A stretch of DNA of 64,000 nt from Azorhizobium sp965227945. GTDB lineage: Bacteria; Pseudomonadota; Alphaproteobacteria; Rhizobiales; Xanthobacteraceae. A program made the position numbers and the translations under genes. The notes under the pieces were generated by a model that was not told where the DNA came from, made no database searches, and saw only the letters and a list, made by a program, of their open reading frames with translations. Each line of letters opens with the position of its first letter. Within the stretch, counting starts at the first letter, position 1. Positions 7,488 to 14,498 of this stretch are shown here, in pieces. The DNA lies in the NCBI GenBank assembly GCA_965227945.1, contig CBDDGQ010000005.1, positions 372,001-436,000 on the forward strand, read 5' to 3'.

Positions 7488-9566
7488 CTATCGCCGGGGG
7501 TGGGAAAGTGGCGGAAGAGAGTGGGAGTCGAACCCACCAAGGACCGGCTCGCGGCCCCTCCCGGATTTGAAGTCCGGACGCCCCACCAGGGACGCTTCTC
7601 CTCCATCGGCCGCCGGCTTCGGCGGCAACTGAGCCGACGCATCATCGCCTGTGGCGCGGAACAGGTCCAGCCGGTGCGGATTGATGCGCCGCAGATCACC
7701 CCGGCGCAAGGTCACGCCATGGCGATCAAAGAACTCGAGAATCTGGATCGCCACCTTGCGGCCGTTCTCCACCTCGTCGCGGAATTGCGCGGCGGTGAAG
7801 GGCGCGCCGGCGGCGGACAGGCGGGCCATGATGTCCACCATCTCGGACACCGTGGGACGCAGGAAGAAATGGTCGTGCGCCACTTCGTCCACCCGGGCGA
7901 GACGGCTCAGAAGTTTCAGCAGACGCCGCACGTCCGCCTCCGGGACGCCGATCACCCCGGCGATGTCCCGCACCCGCGGCGGACGGAAGCGCTCGCCACC
8001 GGAGAGCAGCGGGCGCACGCGGGCCCACTGCGCCTCGTCCGCGGGGGTTAGGCGCACCTCGAAACCGGCCCGCCGCACCCAGGCGCCGTCGAGGGCAATC
8101 TCGCGGGCCTGCGCCAGGATCTGGAGCGCGGCACGGAAGGCCGGGGCGGGCAGGCGTGGCTGCGATTGCAACCGCAGCCGCTCGATGCCCAGACCTGGCA
8201 GGTCCGGATTGTCCGCGTGAAAGGCATCCACCGTGCCCACGAGCGCGGCTGAGAAGGCGGCCCAATGGGCGCCCGACAGGGCGATCACCGTCTCACCCAC
8301 CCCAAGGGTCTGCAGCCCCAGCTGTGCCGTGAGCGCCGGCACCGCATCGGCGGCCAGCGCCCGGTCGCGGGCGAAGGCGGTGAGGTCCAGGAAGAAGGGC
8401 GCGGTGTCGAGCAAGGCGGCGACCGCATCCGCCGGGTCAGGCAAGGCACAGGCGTCCAGCTGCGCCAGCCGCTCCGGGCTGCGGCGCTTGCGGGCGGGGC
8501 CGCGCAGATCCAGGAACGTGCCGCCGCCGATGGTGCGCTGGGCCGAGGTGTCGCGGATCACGAAGCGGTCGCCTGCCGCCGCCGCGATGGGGGCATCCAG
8601 CACCAGTTGCACCAGCCCGGTGGCGCCGGGGGCGATCGCATCGCCCAAGAGGACGATGCGCGCGCCCACCTCCCGTGCGGCGTGATGCAGGCGCACGGGG
8701 AACCACTGGCCGATGGGCTTGGGCTCGCCCGGCAGGACCCGCAGGCGGGCATCAATATGGTCGGCGGGCGCGTGCAGGCTCTCGTCCAGCACCACGTCGC
8801 CACGGGCGATGTCGTCCTTGCCGATGCCGTCGCCGGCGAGATTCAGGCCGCAGCGATCTCCCGCCCGGCCGATGGCGGCGGGGGTATCCTGCGCGCGGAT
8901 GGAGCGCACGCGGGCGGGGCGGCCGGAGGGGCTCACCATCACCCGGTCGCCCACCGCCACCTGGCCCGACAGCACCGTCCCGGTGACCACCGTGCCGGTG
9001 CCGGACAAGGTGAAGGCGCGGTCGACAGCCAGGCGGAAGCGACCGGCCGCCGCGCGCTGGGCGTTCTGGGCGGCGGCAGAGGTCAGCGCGGCGCGCACCT
9101 CTGCCACGCCCGCTCCGGTGGCGGTGGAGACTGGCAGGAGCGCGGCGTCCGCAAGGCCGGTGCCGGCCAGCGTCGCGCGGATCTGCGCCGCCACCGCCGC
9201 CTGCTGCTCCGGCGCCACCAGATCCACCTTGGTCAGCGCCACGAGGCCGTGGGTGATGCCCAACAGGTCGATGATGGCCAGATGCTCGCGGGTCTGGGGC
9301 ATCACGCCGTCATCGGCGGCCACCACCAGCAGAGCGAAATCGATGCCGCTGGCGCCCGCCAGCATGGTGTGGACGAATTTCTCGTGCCCCGGCACGTCGA
9401 TGAAGCCGAGCACCTGGTCGTCGCCCACCGGTAGATAGGCAAAGCCCAGGTCGATGGAGATGCCCCGCGCCTTCTCCTCCTTCAGCCGGTCCGTATCGAC
9501 GCCGGTGATTGCCCGCACCAGGGAGGTCTTGCCGTGGTCGATATGGCCAGCCGTGCCGATGATCAT
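7488..9566 (-). CDS. selB: Selenocysteine-specific elongation factor SelB (frame runs through selC)
   Basis: SelB is the GTPase that binds Sec-tRNA and the SECIS hairpin and inserts selenocysteine at UGA. The GTP motifs are GHIDHGKT (7-14), DVPGH (57-61) and TKVD, followed by the EF-Tu-like domains and winged-helix repeats at the C-terminus (for example ILEFFDRHGVTLRRGDLRRINPHRLDLFR). In homologues the protein usually ends near that point. Here there is no stop: the frame continues through selC (codons 655-685 or so) and stops at TAG 7488-7490, giving 692 residues with a tail of about 50. The start overlaps the stop of the Sel1-repeat gene (ATGA). Confidence 0.93.
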   Translation of the reverse strand: MIIGTAGHIDHGKTSLVRAITGVDTDRLKEEKARGISIDLGFAYLPVGDDQVLGFIDVPGHEKFVHTMLAGASGIDFALLVVAADDGVMPQTREHLAIIDLLGITHGLVALTKVDLVAPEQQAAVAAQIRATLAGTGLADAALLPVSTATGAGVAEVRAALTSAAAQNAQRAAAGRFRLAVDRAFTLSGTGTVVTGTVLSGQVAVGDRVMVSPSGRPARVRSIRAQDTPAAIGRAGDRCGLNLAGDGIGKDDIARGDVVLDESLHAPADHIDARLRVLPGEPKPIGQWFPVRLHHAAREVGARIVLLGDAIAPGATGLVQLVLDAPIAAAAGDRFVIRDTSAQRTIGGGTFLDLRGPARKRRSPERLAQLDACALPDPADAVAALLDTAPFFLDLTAFARDRALAADAVPALTAQLGLQTLGVGETVIALSGAHWAAFSAALVGTVDAFHADNPDLPGLGIERLRLQSQPRLPAPAFRAALQILAQAREIALDGAWVRRAGFEVRLTPADEAQWARVRPLLSGGERFRPPRVRDIAGVIGVPEADVRRLLKLLSRLARVDEVAHDHFFLRPTVSEMVDIMARLSAAGAPFTAAQFRDEVENGRKVAIQILEFFDRHGVTLRRGDLRRINPHRLDLFRATGDDASAQLPPKPAADGGEASLVGRPDFKSGRGREPVLGGFDSHSLPPLSHPRR
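7509..7604 (-). tRNA. selC: tRNA-Sec (selenocysteine, anticodon TCA)
   Basis: On the minus strand this 96-base gene has the bacterial tRNA-Sec layout: an 8-bp acceptor stem (GGAGGAGA with TCTCTTCC, one G-U), a long D stem, the anticodon stem GGAC/T with loop CTTCAAA holding TCA, a long variable arm, the T arm GTGGG-TTCGACT-CCCAC, discriminator G and an encoded CCA (7509-7511). The segments GGACTTCAAATCC and GGTTCGACTCC are shared with E. coli selC. It lies wholly inside the 3' end of the selB reading frame on the same strand. It reads UGA in fdoG. Confidence 0.96.
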
Positions 9567-10372
9567 GGCGCGGGATCCGGCGGGGGGTCGGGCAAGGGCA
9601 GGGCGGCCCGCCGTTCAACCTCATGCATCTCGGTGTCCGTGAGCGCGGTGCGCGCCGCCTCCAGGAACGGGGCCGCAAGGGCGCTGCCGCCGGCGGCGGC
9701 CCGCAGCAGCCATTCATACGCCTGCGCCGGAGCCCGCGGCACGCCGGAGCCCAGATGATAGGCGGCGCCCAGCATGGCCTGCCCGTCCGCATCCCCGCCC
9801 ATGGCCCCGCGCTGCCACCAGTGGGCGGCGGCGACCGCGTCGCGCTCCACCCCGAGGGCGTTGTGATAGAGCATGCCGAGGCGCGTCATGGACGAGGCGA
9901 TGCCCTGCGCCGCCGCCCGTTCCGCCCAGCGGCGGGCTTCGCCGGGGTCGGGCGGGATCACTTCGCCCTCCAGCAGCATCCAGCTCAGCATGTCCTGGGC
10001 CGTGGCATCGTCCTGGGCGGCGGCGGCGCCATAGAGTTCGGCGGCGTGGATATAGTCCTGCGGCACGCCCTCGCCCTTGAAATAGAGGGCGGCGAGATTG
10101 CGCTGGCCCACCGGATCGCCGGCCTGCGCCGCAGTGCTCAGCCAGCGCTGGGCCAGGGCGGGATCGCGGGGCACGCCCAGCCCTTCGGCGAAGCAGGCAC
10201 CGATATTGTTCTGCGCCCGCGCGACCCCTTCCCGCGCCAGCGGCTCCCACAAGGCGAGGGCCTCCTCATAGTCGCCCGCCTGGGCCGCCTCCAGGGCGCG
10301 GCCCATGCGCGCCTCCGGGCTTTCCACGGGCGCCGGGGCGGGCGCGCGGCGGAAGCGGTCAAACAGGCCCAT
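9563..10372 (-). CDS. Sel1-like repeat (TPR-type) protein between selA and selB
   Basis: This 269-residue protein contains about five Sel1-like repeats, recognisable as AQNNIGACFAEGLGVPRDPALAQRW, GQRNLAALYFKGEGVPQDYIHAAEL and related units, each a helix-turn-helix of about 36 residues used for protein binding. A short Pro/Ala linker follows the N-terminus MGLFDRFRR. There is no signal peptide, so it is probably cytoplasmic. The ATG at 10372 has GGAGG 6 bases ahead and overlaps selA by 14 bases; its stop overlaps the selB start by 4. The name Sel1 has no relation to selenium. Its fixed place inside the operon suggests a scaffold role in selenoprotein or formate dehydrogenase maturation, which is inference. 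Confidence 0.85.
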   Translation of the reverse strand: MGLFDRFRRAPAPAPVESPEARMGRALEAAQAGDYEEALALWEPLAREGVARAQNNIGACFAEGLGVPRDPALAQRWLSTAAQAGDPVGQRNLAALYFKGEGVPQDYIHAAELYGAAAAQDDATAQDMLSWMLLEGEVIPPDPGEARRWAERAAAQGIASSMTRLGMLYHNALGVERDAVAAAHWWQRGAMGGDADGQAMLGAAYHLGSGVPRAPAQAYEWLLRAAAGGSALAAPFLEAARTALTDTEMHEVERRAALPLPDPPPDPAP

Positions 10373-11777
10373 CGGCCACCTCCAGATGGGCCAGTGAGGC
10401 GCGGAAGCCGGCCTCGTCCTCCAGGCAGCGCACGTCAAGCATCAAGGCGTCATTCTCGATGCGGCCGATGACCGGGCGCGGCAGGCGCCGCAGCGCGTCG
10501 GCCAGAGCGGTGACCTGCCGGCCGCTGCCGGAGAGCGGGCGCAAGGCCAAAGCCGTGCTGGGCAGGGTTTCCAGTGGCAGGGCGCCGGAGCCGATCTGGC
10601 TCTTGCACAGGCAGGGCGTGACCGAGAAGCGATGCCCCAGGCGCGCTTGCAGCACCGGTGCCATGCGGTCGGCGAGGGCGGCCAGTTCGGCCAGCGGTCG
10701 CGTCAGCAGGCGCAGGGTAGGCAGCCGTGCCGCCAGCCGGTCGGGATCGGCATAGAGCTTCAGCGTGGCTTCCAGGGCTGCCAGGCGGATCTTGTCCACC
10801 CGCAGCGCGCGCTTCATGGGGTTCTTGTTCACGGCCGCGATGAGATCGCGCCGCCCCACGATGAAGCCGGTCTGCGGCCCGCCGAGCAGCTTGTCGCCGG
10901 AGAAGGCGACGATGTCGGCGCCGTCCGCCACGCTCTCACGCACGGTGGGCTCATGCACCAGACCGTAGCGGGCCAGATCCGCCAGGGTGCCGGAGCCAAG
11001 ATCGTGAAACAGCGGAACCCCCGCCTCCTGGCACAAGGCAGCGAGATCGCGGGGCAAGACTTCCGCGGTGAAGCCTTCGACCCGATAATTGGAGGTGTGG
11101 ACCTTCACCACCAGCCCGGTCTGCGGGCCGATGGCGCCCACATAATCCTTGGGGTGGGTGCGGTTGGTGGTGCCTACCTCCACCAGCCGGGTGCCGGCGC
11201 GGGCCATGATGTCCGGCATGCGGAAGGCGCCACCGATCTCGATCAGTTCGCCGCGCGAGACAATGCTGTCCCGGCCCGCTGCCAGGGTGTTCAGCACCAG
11301 CAGCACGGCGGCGGCATTGTTGTTCACCACGGTGGCGTCCTCGGCGCCGGTGAGGCGGATCAGGAGGTCGCGCACATGGTCGTCGCGCTCACCGCGCTTG
11401 CCGGTGTCCAGGTCATATTCCAGCGCCACGGCGCAGCGCATGGCCTCGGTGGCCGCGGCGATCGCCTCTTCCGCCAGCACGGCGCGGCCGAGATTGGTGT
11501 GCAGCACGGTGCCGGTGAGATTGAAGACCGGCCGCAGCGAGGGCAGGGCTTCTCCCTCCAGCGCGGCGCGGGCGGTGGCGGCGAGGGTGTCCGCATCGGG
11601 CACGGGCGCGCCCGCGCGCACGGCGGTTCGGGCGGCCTCCAGCGCGGCGCGCACGGCGTCCGTGGTGGCGGCGCGGCCGTGATCGGTCACGGCCTGAAGT
11701 GCGGTGGGGGTCTTCAGCACCAGGTCCACGGCGGGCAGGTGCCGCAGGTCCGGCGGGGGCGCCAGGGGGCCGCTCAT
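10359..11777 (-). CDS. selA: L-seryl-tRNA(Sec) selenium transferase
   Basis: SelA is a PLP enzyme that turns Ser-tRNA-Sec into Sec-tRNA-Sec using selenophosphate. The 472-residue product matches the bacterial length. Family blocks are LRPVFNLTGTVLHTNLGRA, YDLDTGKRGER, VVNNNAAAVLLVLNTLA, EIGGAFRMPDIM, VGTTNRTH, FHDLGSGTL and the PLP lysine in FSGDKLLGGPQ (Lys296; Lys295 in E. coli). It starts 7 bases after fdhE and overlaps the Sel1-repeat gene, so it is co-translated with the rest of the operon. Confidence 0.97.
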   Translation of the reverse strand: MSGPLAPPPDLRHLPAVDLVLKTPTALQAVTDHGRAATTDAVRAALEAARTAVRAGAPVPDADTLAATARAALEGEALPSLRPVFNLTGTVLHTNLGRAVLAEEAIAAATEAMRCAVALEYDLDTGKRGERDDHVRDLLIRLTGAEDATVVNNNAAAVLLVLNTLAAGRDSIVSRGELIEIGGAFRMPDIMARAGTRLVEVGTTNRTHPKDYVGAIGPQTGLVVKVHTSNYRVEGFTAEVLPRDLAALCQEAGVPLFHDLGSGTLADLARYGLVHEPTVRESVADGADIVAFSGDKLLGGPQTGFIVGRRDLIAAVNKNPMKRALRVDKIRLAALEATLKLYADPDRLAARLPTLRLLTRPLAELAALADRMAPVLQARLGHRFSVTPCLCKSQIGSGALPLETLPSTALALRPLSGSGRQVTALADALRRLPRPVIGRIENDALMLDVRCLEDEAGFRASLAHLEVADGPV

Positions 11778-11784
11778 GGCCGCC

Positions 11785-12705
11785 TCAATAGCCCAGCAGG
11801 AACGGATTGAAGGCAGCCCGCCGATACGGCCGGCCGCGCATCAGAAGGTCGAGGGCGAGCGAGGCCACATCGTCGGCCACCACCTCGGCGGCGGGGTCCT
11901 TGCTCTGGTAGAGCACCTTCACGTAGCTGTGGCATTCCTCGCAGGTCTCGGCCTTCACCGCTCCCGTGCTGCCCTCGATCTCCTCGAGGCCGATGCCCTT
12001 GGGCGAGCCGCAGGCGCAGCAGCGCACCCGCACGAAGTTCCACAGCGTGCCGCACAAGGCGCAGCCGCAATAGCGCGCGCCGGGGGCGTGCGGCCATTCC
12101 ACCACCAGCGAGGCCACCGGCGGCCCGCCGCAGCAGGGGCAGGCGCCATCGCCCACCGGCACCAGCGCCTTGCCATCCAGTTGCGCCGCCCGACGGGCGA
12201 AATGCACTTGGAGGGCGGCGGTGACGAACACATGCTCGGCCAGCGTCTCCATGGGCAGGGAGTCCGCCAGCACGTTGCGCACCATGCTCTCGCGCGCCTC
12301 CGCATCGGCCGTGATCACCCGCTCCAGGGCCGCGGCGGCGCTGTCCGGCATGGCCAGGGACTGGGCAGCGGCCAACAGGCGGTCGAAGGTGGTGGTGAAG
12401 GCGAGATCGGGGACAAAGTTCCCCCGGTCCAGCGGCGGCATGGCGAAGTCGCGGGCCCGTTGCAGCGCCTCGGCTGGCACCGGCTCCACGGGCGGCAGGT
12501 GCGCCTGGATGTCCCGCTGTACGCCACACAGCCCGGCCAGGAAGGTGAGATAGGGGGCGAGGGGGCTGCCCTCCGCCAGATGGGCGAAGCGCTGGGCGCG
12601 GGTGTCGAACAGGGCCACGGGATCGGGCAGCTGCACCAGAGGCGGCTGGGCGATGCCGCCGATCATGCTGGGATCGGGCAGGATAGCGCCGGGCAGATTG
12701 GACAT
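11785..12705 (-). CDS. fdhE: Formate dehydrogenase accessory protein FdhE
   Basis: FdhE is a cytoplasmic iron-binding protein needed to mature respiratory formate dehydrogenases before Tat export. The 306-residue product has the four CxxC-type pairs of the family: CPCCGG, CGCALCGTLWNFVRVRCCACG and CEECHSYVK, ending with FNPFLLGY. It follows fdoGHI on the same strand after a hairpin and its own candidate promoter, and it leads directly into selA. Placing the Fdh chaperone together with selenocysteine genes ties both functions to FdoG. The start ATG at 12705 has GTGAGG 4 bases upstream. Confidence 0.93.
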   Translation of the reverse strand: MSNLPGAILPDPSMIGGIAQPPLVQLPDPVALFDTRAQRFAHLAEGSPLAPYLTFLAGLCGVQRDIQAHLPPVEPVPAEALQRARDFAMPPLDRGNFVPDLAFTTTFDRLLAAAQSLAMPDSAAAALERVITADAEARESMVRNVLADSLPMETLAEHVFVTAALQVHFARRAAQLDGKALVPVGDGACPCCGGPPVASLVVEWPHAPGARYCGCALCGTLWNFVRVRCCACGSPKGIGLEEIEGSTGAVKAETCEECHSYVKVLYQSKDPAAEVVADDVASLALDLLMRGRPYRRAAFNPFLLGY

Positions 12706-12760
12706 GGTACCTCACGAACCCCACGGGCTACGTGGTTTTTCAGGAAATCCAGAGCGGGTG

Positions 12761-12789
12761 ATTATAGCCGACTGGCGCAGGGATGCGAC
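12761..12789 (-). promoter_or_regulatory. Candidate promoter of fdhE-selA-sel1-selB-selC
   Basis: On the minus strand a perfect -10 TATAAT (12761-12766) is preceded by a 17-base spacer and the weak -35 GTCGCA (12784-12789). A transcript would begin near 12754, about 50 bases before fdhE. It stands between a strong hairpin and fdhE, allowing the sel genes to be expressed apart from the formate dehydrogenase. Confidence 0.5.
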
Positions 12790-12803
12790 GACCGCGGCAC
12801 ACC

Positions 12804-12831
12804 TCCGCCGCCGGGCGAATCCGGCGGCGGA
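12804..12831 (-). terminator. Hairpin after fdoI
   Basis: An 11-bp perfect stem TCCGCCGCCGG/CCGGCGGCGGA with a 6-base loop lies 15 bases past the fdoI stop. There is no T-run, so it may act as a partial terminator or as a 3'-end stabiliser separating fdoGHI from fdhE. Confidence 0.5.
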
Positions 12832-12845
12832 CGGTGGGGGTGGGC

Positions 12846-13547
12846 CTATTCCGCGGGGGTGCGCGGCGGGGTGTCGGCATTGCGCCGGCCGGCCACCAGT
12901 TCGCGCAGCCACTTGCGGTGATGGCGCCAGGCCCAGCCGCCGGTGACCCGGCCGTTGGTCATGGCGCCCAGGGTGCCCTTGACCCAGATGGCCGCATAGA
13001 CGTGGATGATCCAGACGCAGATGATCGCCACCGCCGCCAGCGAATGCACCAGAACCGCAATGCGCTTCTGCTCAATGCTGGTGAAGGCATAGAAATACTG
13101 GTCCCACACCACGATGCCGCTGGCGATCAGCACCAGGATCAGGACCGACATGCCCCAGAACACGAATTTCTGGCCGGCATTGTACTTGCCCAGTTCCGGC
13201 AGCCGCTCCTCATGGCCCAGCAGCACGTCGCGGATGCGGGTGAGCCAGGTGTTGTCCTCGCTGCGCCACAGGTTCGCGCGCCAGAAGCGCACGAACAGGA
13301 TGGAGAACGAGAGGAACAGCACCACGCCGATCCAGGGATGGATGGCGCGGGTCCATTGCCCACCGCCGAACAAAGCGGTGAGGAAGAACAGGCTGGGGGT
13401 GAACAGCGATAGGCCGGACAGCGCCAGCAGCACGAGGCTGACGGCGGTGATCCAGTGGTTGATGCGCGCCGCCACCGTATAGCGGTTCACCGTCACCGGC
13501 TTGCCGGGATGGACATCGTCTCCTGGCTCAAGGTCGTACGCCGTCAT
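12846..13547 (-). CDS. fdoI: Formate dehydrogenase cytochrome b556 (gamma) subunit
   Basis: This is the membrane anchor of respiratory formate dehydrogenase, a diheme cytochrome b that passes electrons to quinone. The 233-residue product begins after a short tail with VNRYTVAARINHWITAVSLVLLALSGLSLF, has four hydrophobic segments, and keeps histidines in HWI, HPWIG (helix 2) and the last helices (LVHSLAAVAIICVWIIHVYAAIWVKG). WAWRHHRKWLRELVA near the C-terminus is typical. Its start overlaps the fdoH stop by 4 bases. Confidence 0.93.
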   Translation of the reverse strand: MTAYDLEPGDDVHPGKPVTVNRYTVAARINHWITAVSLVLLALSGLSLFTPSLFFLTALFGGGQWTRAIHPWIGVVLFLSFSILFVRFWRANLWRSEDNTWLTRIRDVLLGHEERLPELGKYNAGQKFVFWGMSVLILVLIASGIVVWDQYFYAFTSIEQKRIAVLVHSLAAVAIICVWIIHVYAAIWVKGTLGAMTNGRVTGGWAWRHHRKWLRELVAGRRNADTPPRTPAE

Positions 13548-14485
13548 GGACGCTCTCCCTTGGTGAGCTTCTCCGCATTGGCCTCGTCTTCCGGGCTCAC
13601 CTTGTTGGCGCCGGCGACGAGATAATGGAAGACGCCCGCCACCGCGGCGAAGCCCATGACGCCCATGCCCACATATTTGGTGACGCCCTTCCAGGCTTCC
13701 ACGATCGGCGAGATGCGCGGGTTGTCCGGAAGGCCGGCATAGATGCTGGGCTTGTCCGCATGCTGGAGCACATACATGACGTGCGTGCCCGAGACGCCCG
13801 GCGGGTCATAGAGGCCGGCATTCTTGTAGCCGCGCGCCTTCAGATCGACGATGCGCTCGGCCGCATGGGCCTTCATGTCGGCCTTGGAGCCGAAGGAGAT
13901 GGCCTGGGTCGGGCACGCCTTGGCGCACGCCGGCCACTGGCCAACGGCGACACGGTCCGAGCACAAGGTGCATTTGTAGGCCTTGTTATCGACCTTGGAG
14001 ATGCGGGGAATGTTGAAGGGGCAGCCCTTCACGCAATAGCCGCAGCCGATGCACTTGTCGTGATCGAAATCCACGATGCCGTTGGAATATTGCACGATGG
14101 CGCCGGGCGCCGGGCAGGCCTTCAGGCAGCCCGGATCCTCGCAATGCATGCAGCCGTCCTTGCGGATCAGCCATTCCAGATTGTCGGTCTCGGGGTTCAC
14201 CCATTCGGTGAACCGCATCAGCGTGAACGACGCCGGGGTAAGGTCCGGCGGGTTGGTGTAGCTGCCGTTGAAGGTGCCAATCTCCTCATGGAGATTGTTC
14301 CACTCCAGGCAGGCGGCCTGGCAGGCCTTGCAGCCGATGCATTTGGAGACATCGATCAGCTTGGCGACTTCTGTCTGCCGCTCGGCGGGCGGCGTCACCG
14401 AGGACGCCGACCGCCGGATGAGGTCTTGCTGGCCGAACTTCGGCGCGACCGGTGTGACCGGGGGATTTGGGCCAGGACTCAACAT
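13544..14485 (-). CDS. fdoH: Formate dehydrogenase iron-sulfur (beta) subunit
   Basis: The beta subunit carries four [4Fe-4S] clusters that lead electrons from FdoG to FdoI. Cysteine groups are CIGCKACQAAC, CMHCEDPGCLKACP, CIGCGYCVKGCP and CTLCSDRVAVGQWPACAKACP, as in E. coli FdnH/FdoH. A single C-terminal membrane helix (YVGMGVMGFAAVAGVFHYLVAG) anchors it at the periplasmic side. The 313-residue length is a little over E. coli (300). It starts 13 bases after fdoG and overlaps fdoI. Confidence 0.95.
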   Translation of the reverse strand: MLSPGPNPPVTPVAPKFGQQDLIRRSASSVTPPAERQTEVAKLIDVSKCIGCKACQAACLEWNNLHEEIGTFNGSYTNPPDLTPASFTLMRFTEWVNPETDNLEWLIRKDGCMHCEDPGCLKACPAPGAIVQYSNGIVDFDHDKCIGCGYCVKGCPFNIPRISKVDNKAYKCTLCSDRVAVGQWPACAKACPTQAISFGSKADMKAHAAERIVDLKARGYKNAGLYDPPGVSGTHVMYVLQHADKPSIYAGLPDNPRISPIVEAWKGVTKYVGMGVMGFAAVAGVFHYLVAGANKVSPEDEANAEKLTKGERP

Positions 14486-14498
14486 CTATCGACCCTCC

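Noticed and set aside
12721..12740. Plus-strand intrinsic terminator (CCACG/CGTGG then five T)
   Set aside because: No plus-strand gene precedes it; stem is only 5 bp and it lies in the fdhE leader. Noted as part of another finding only.
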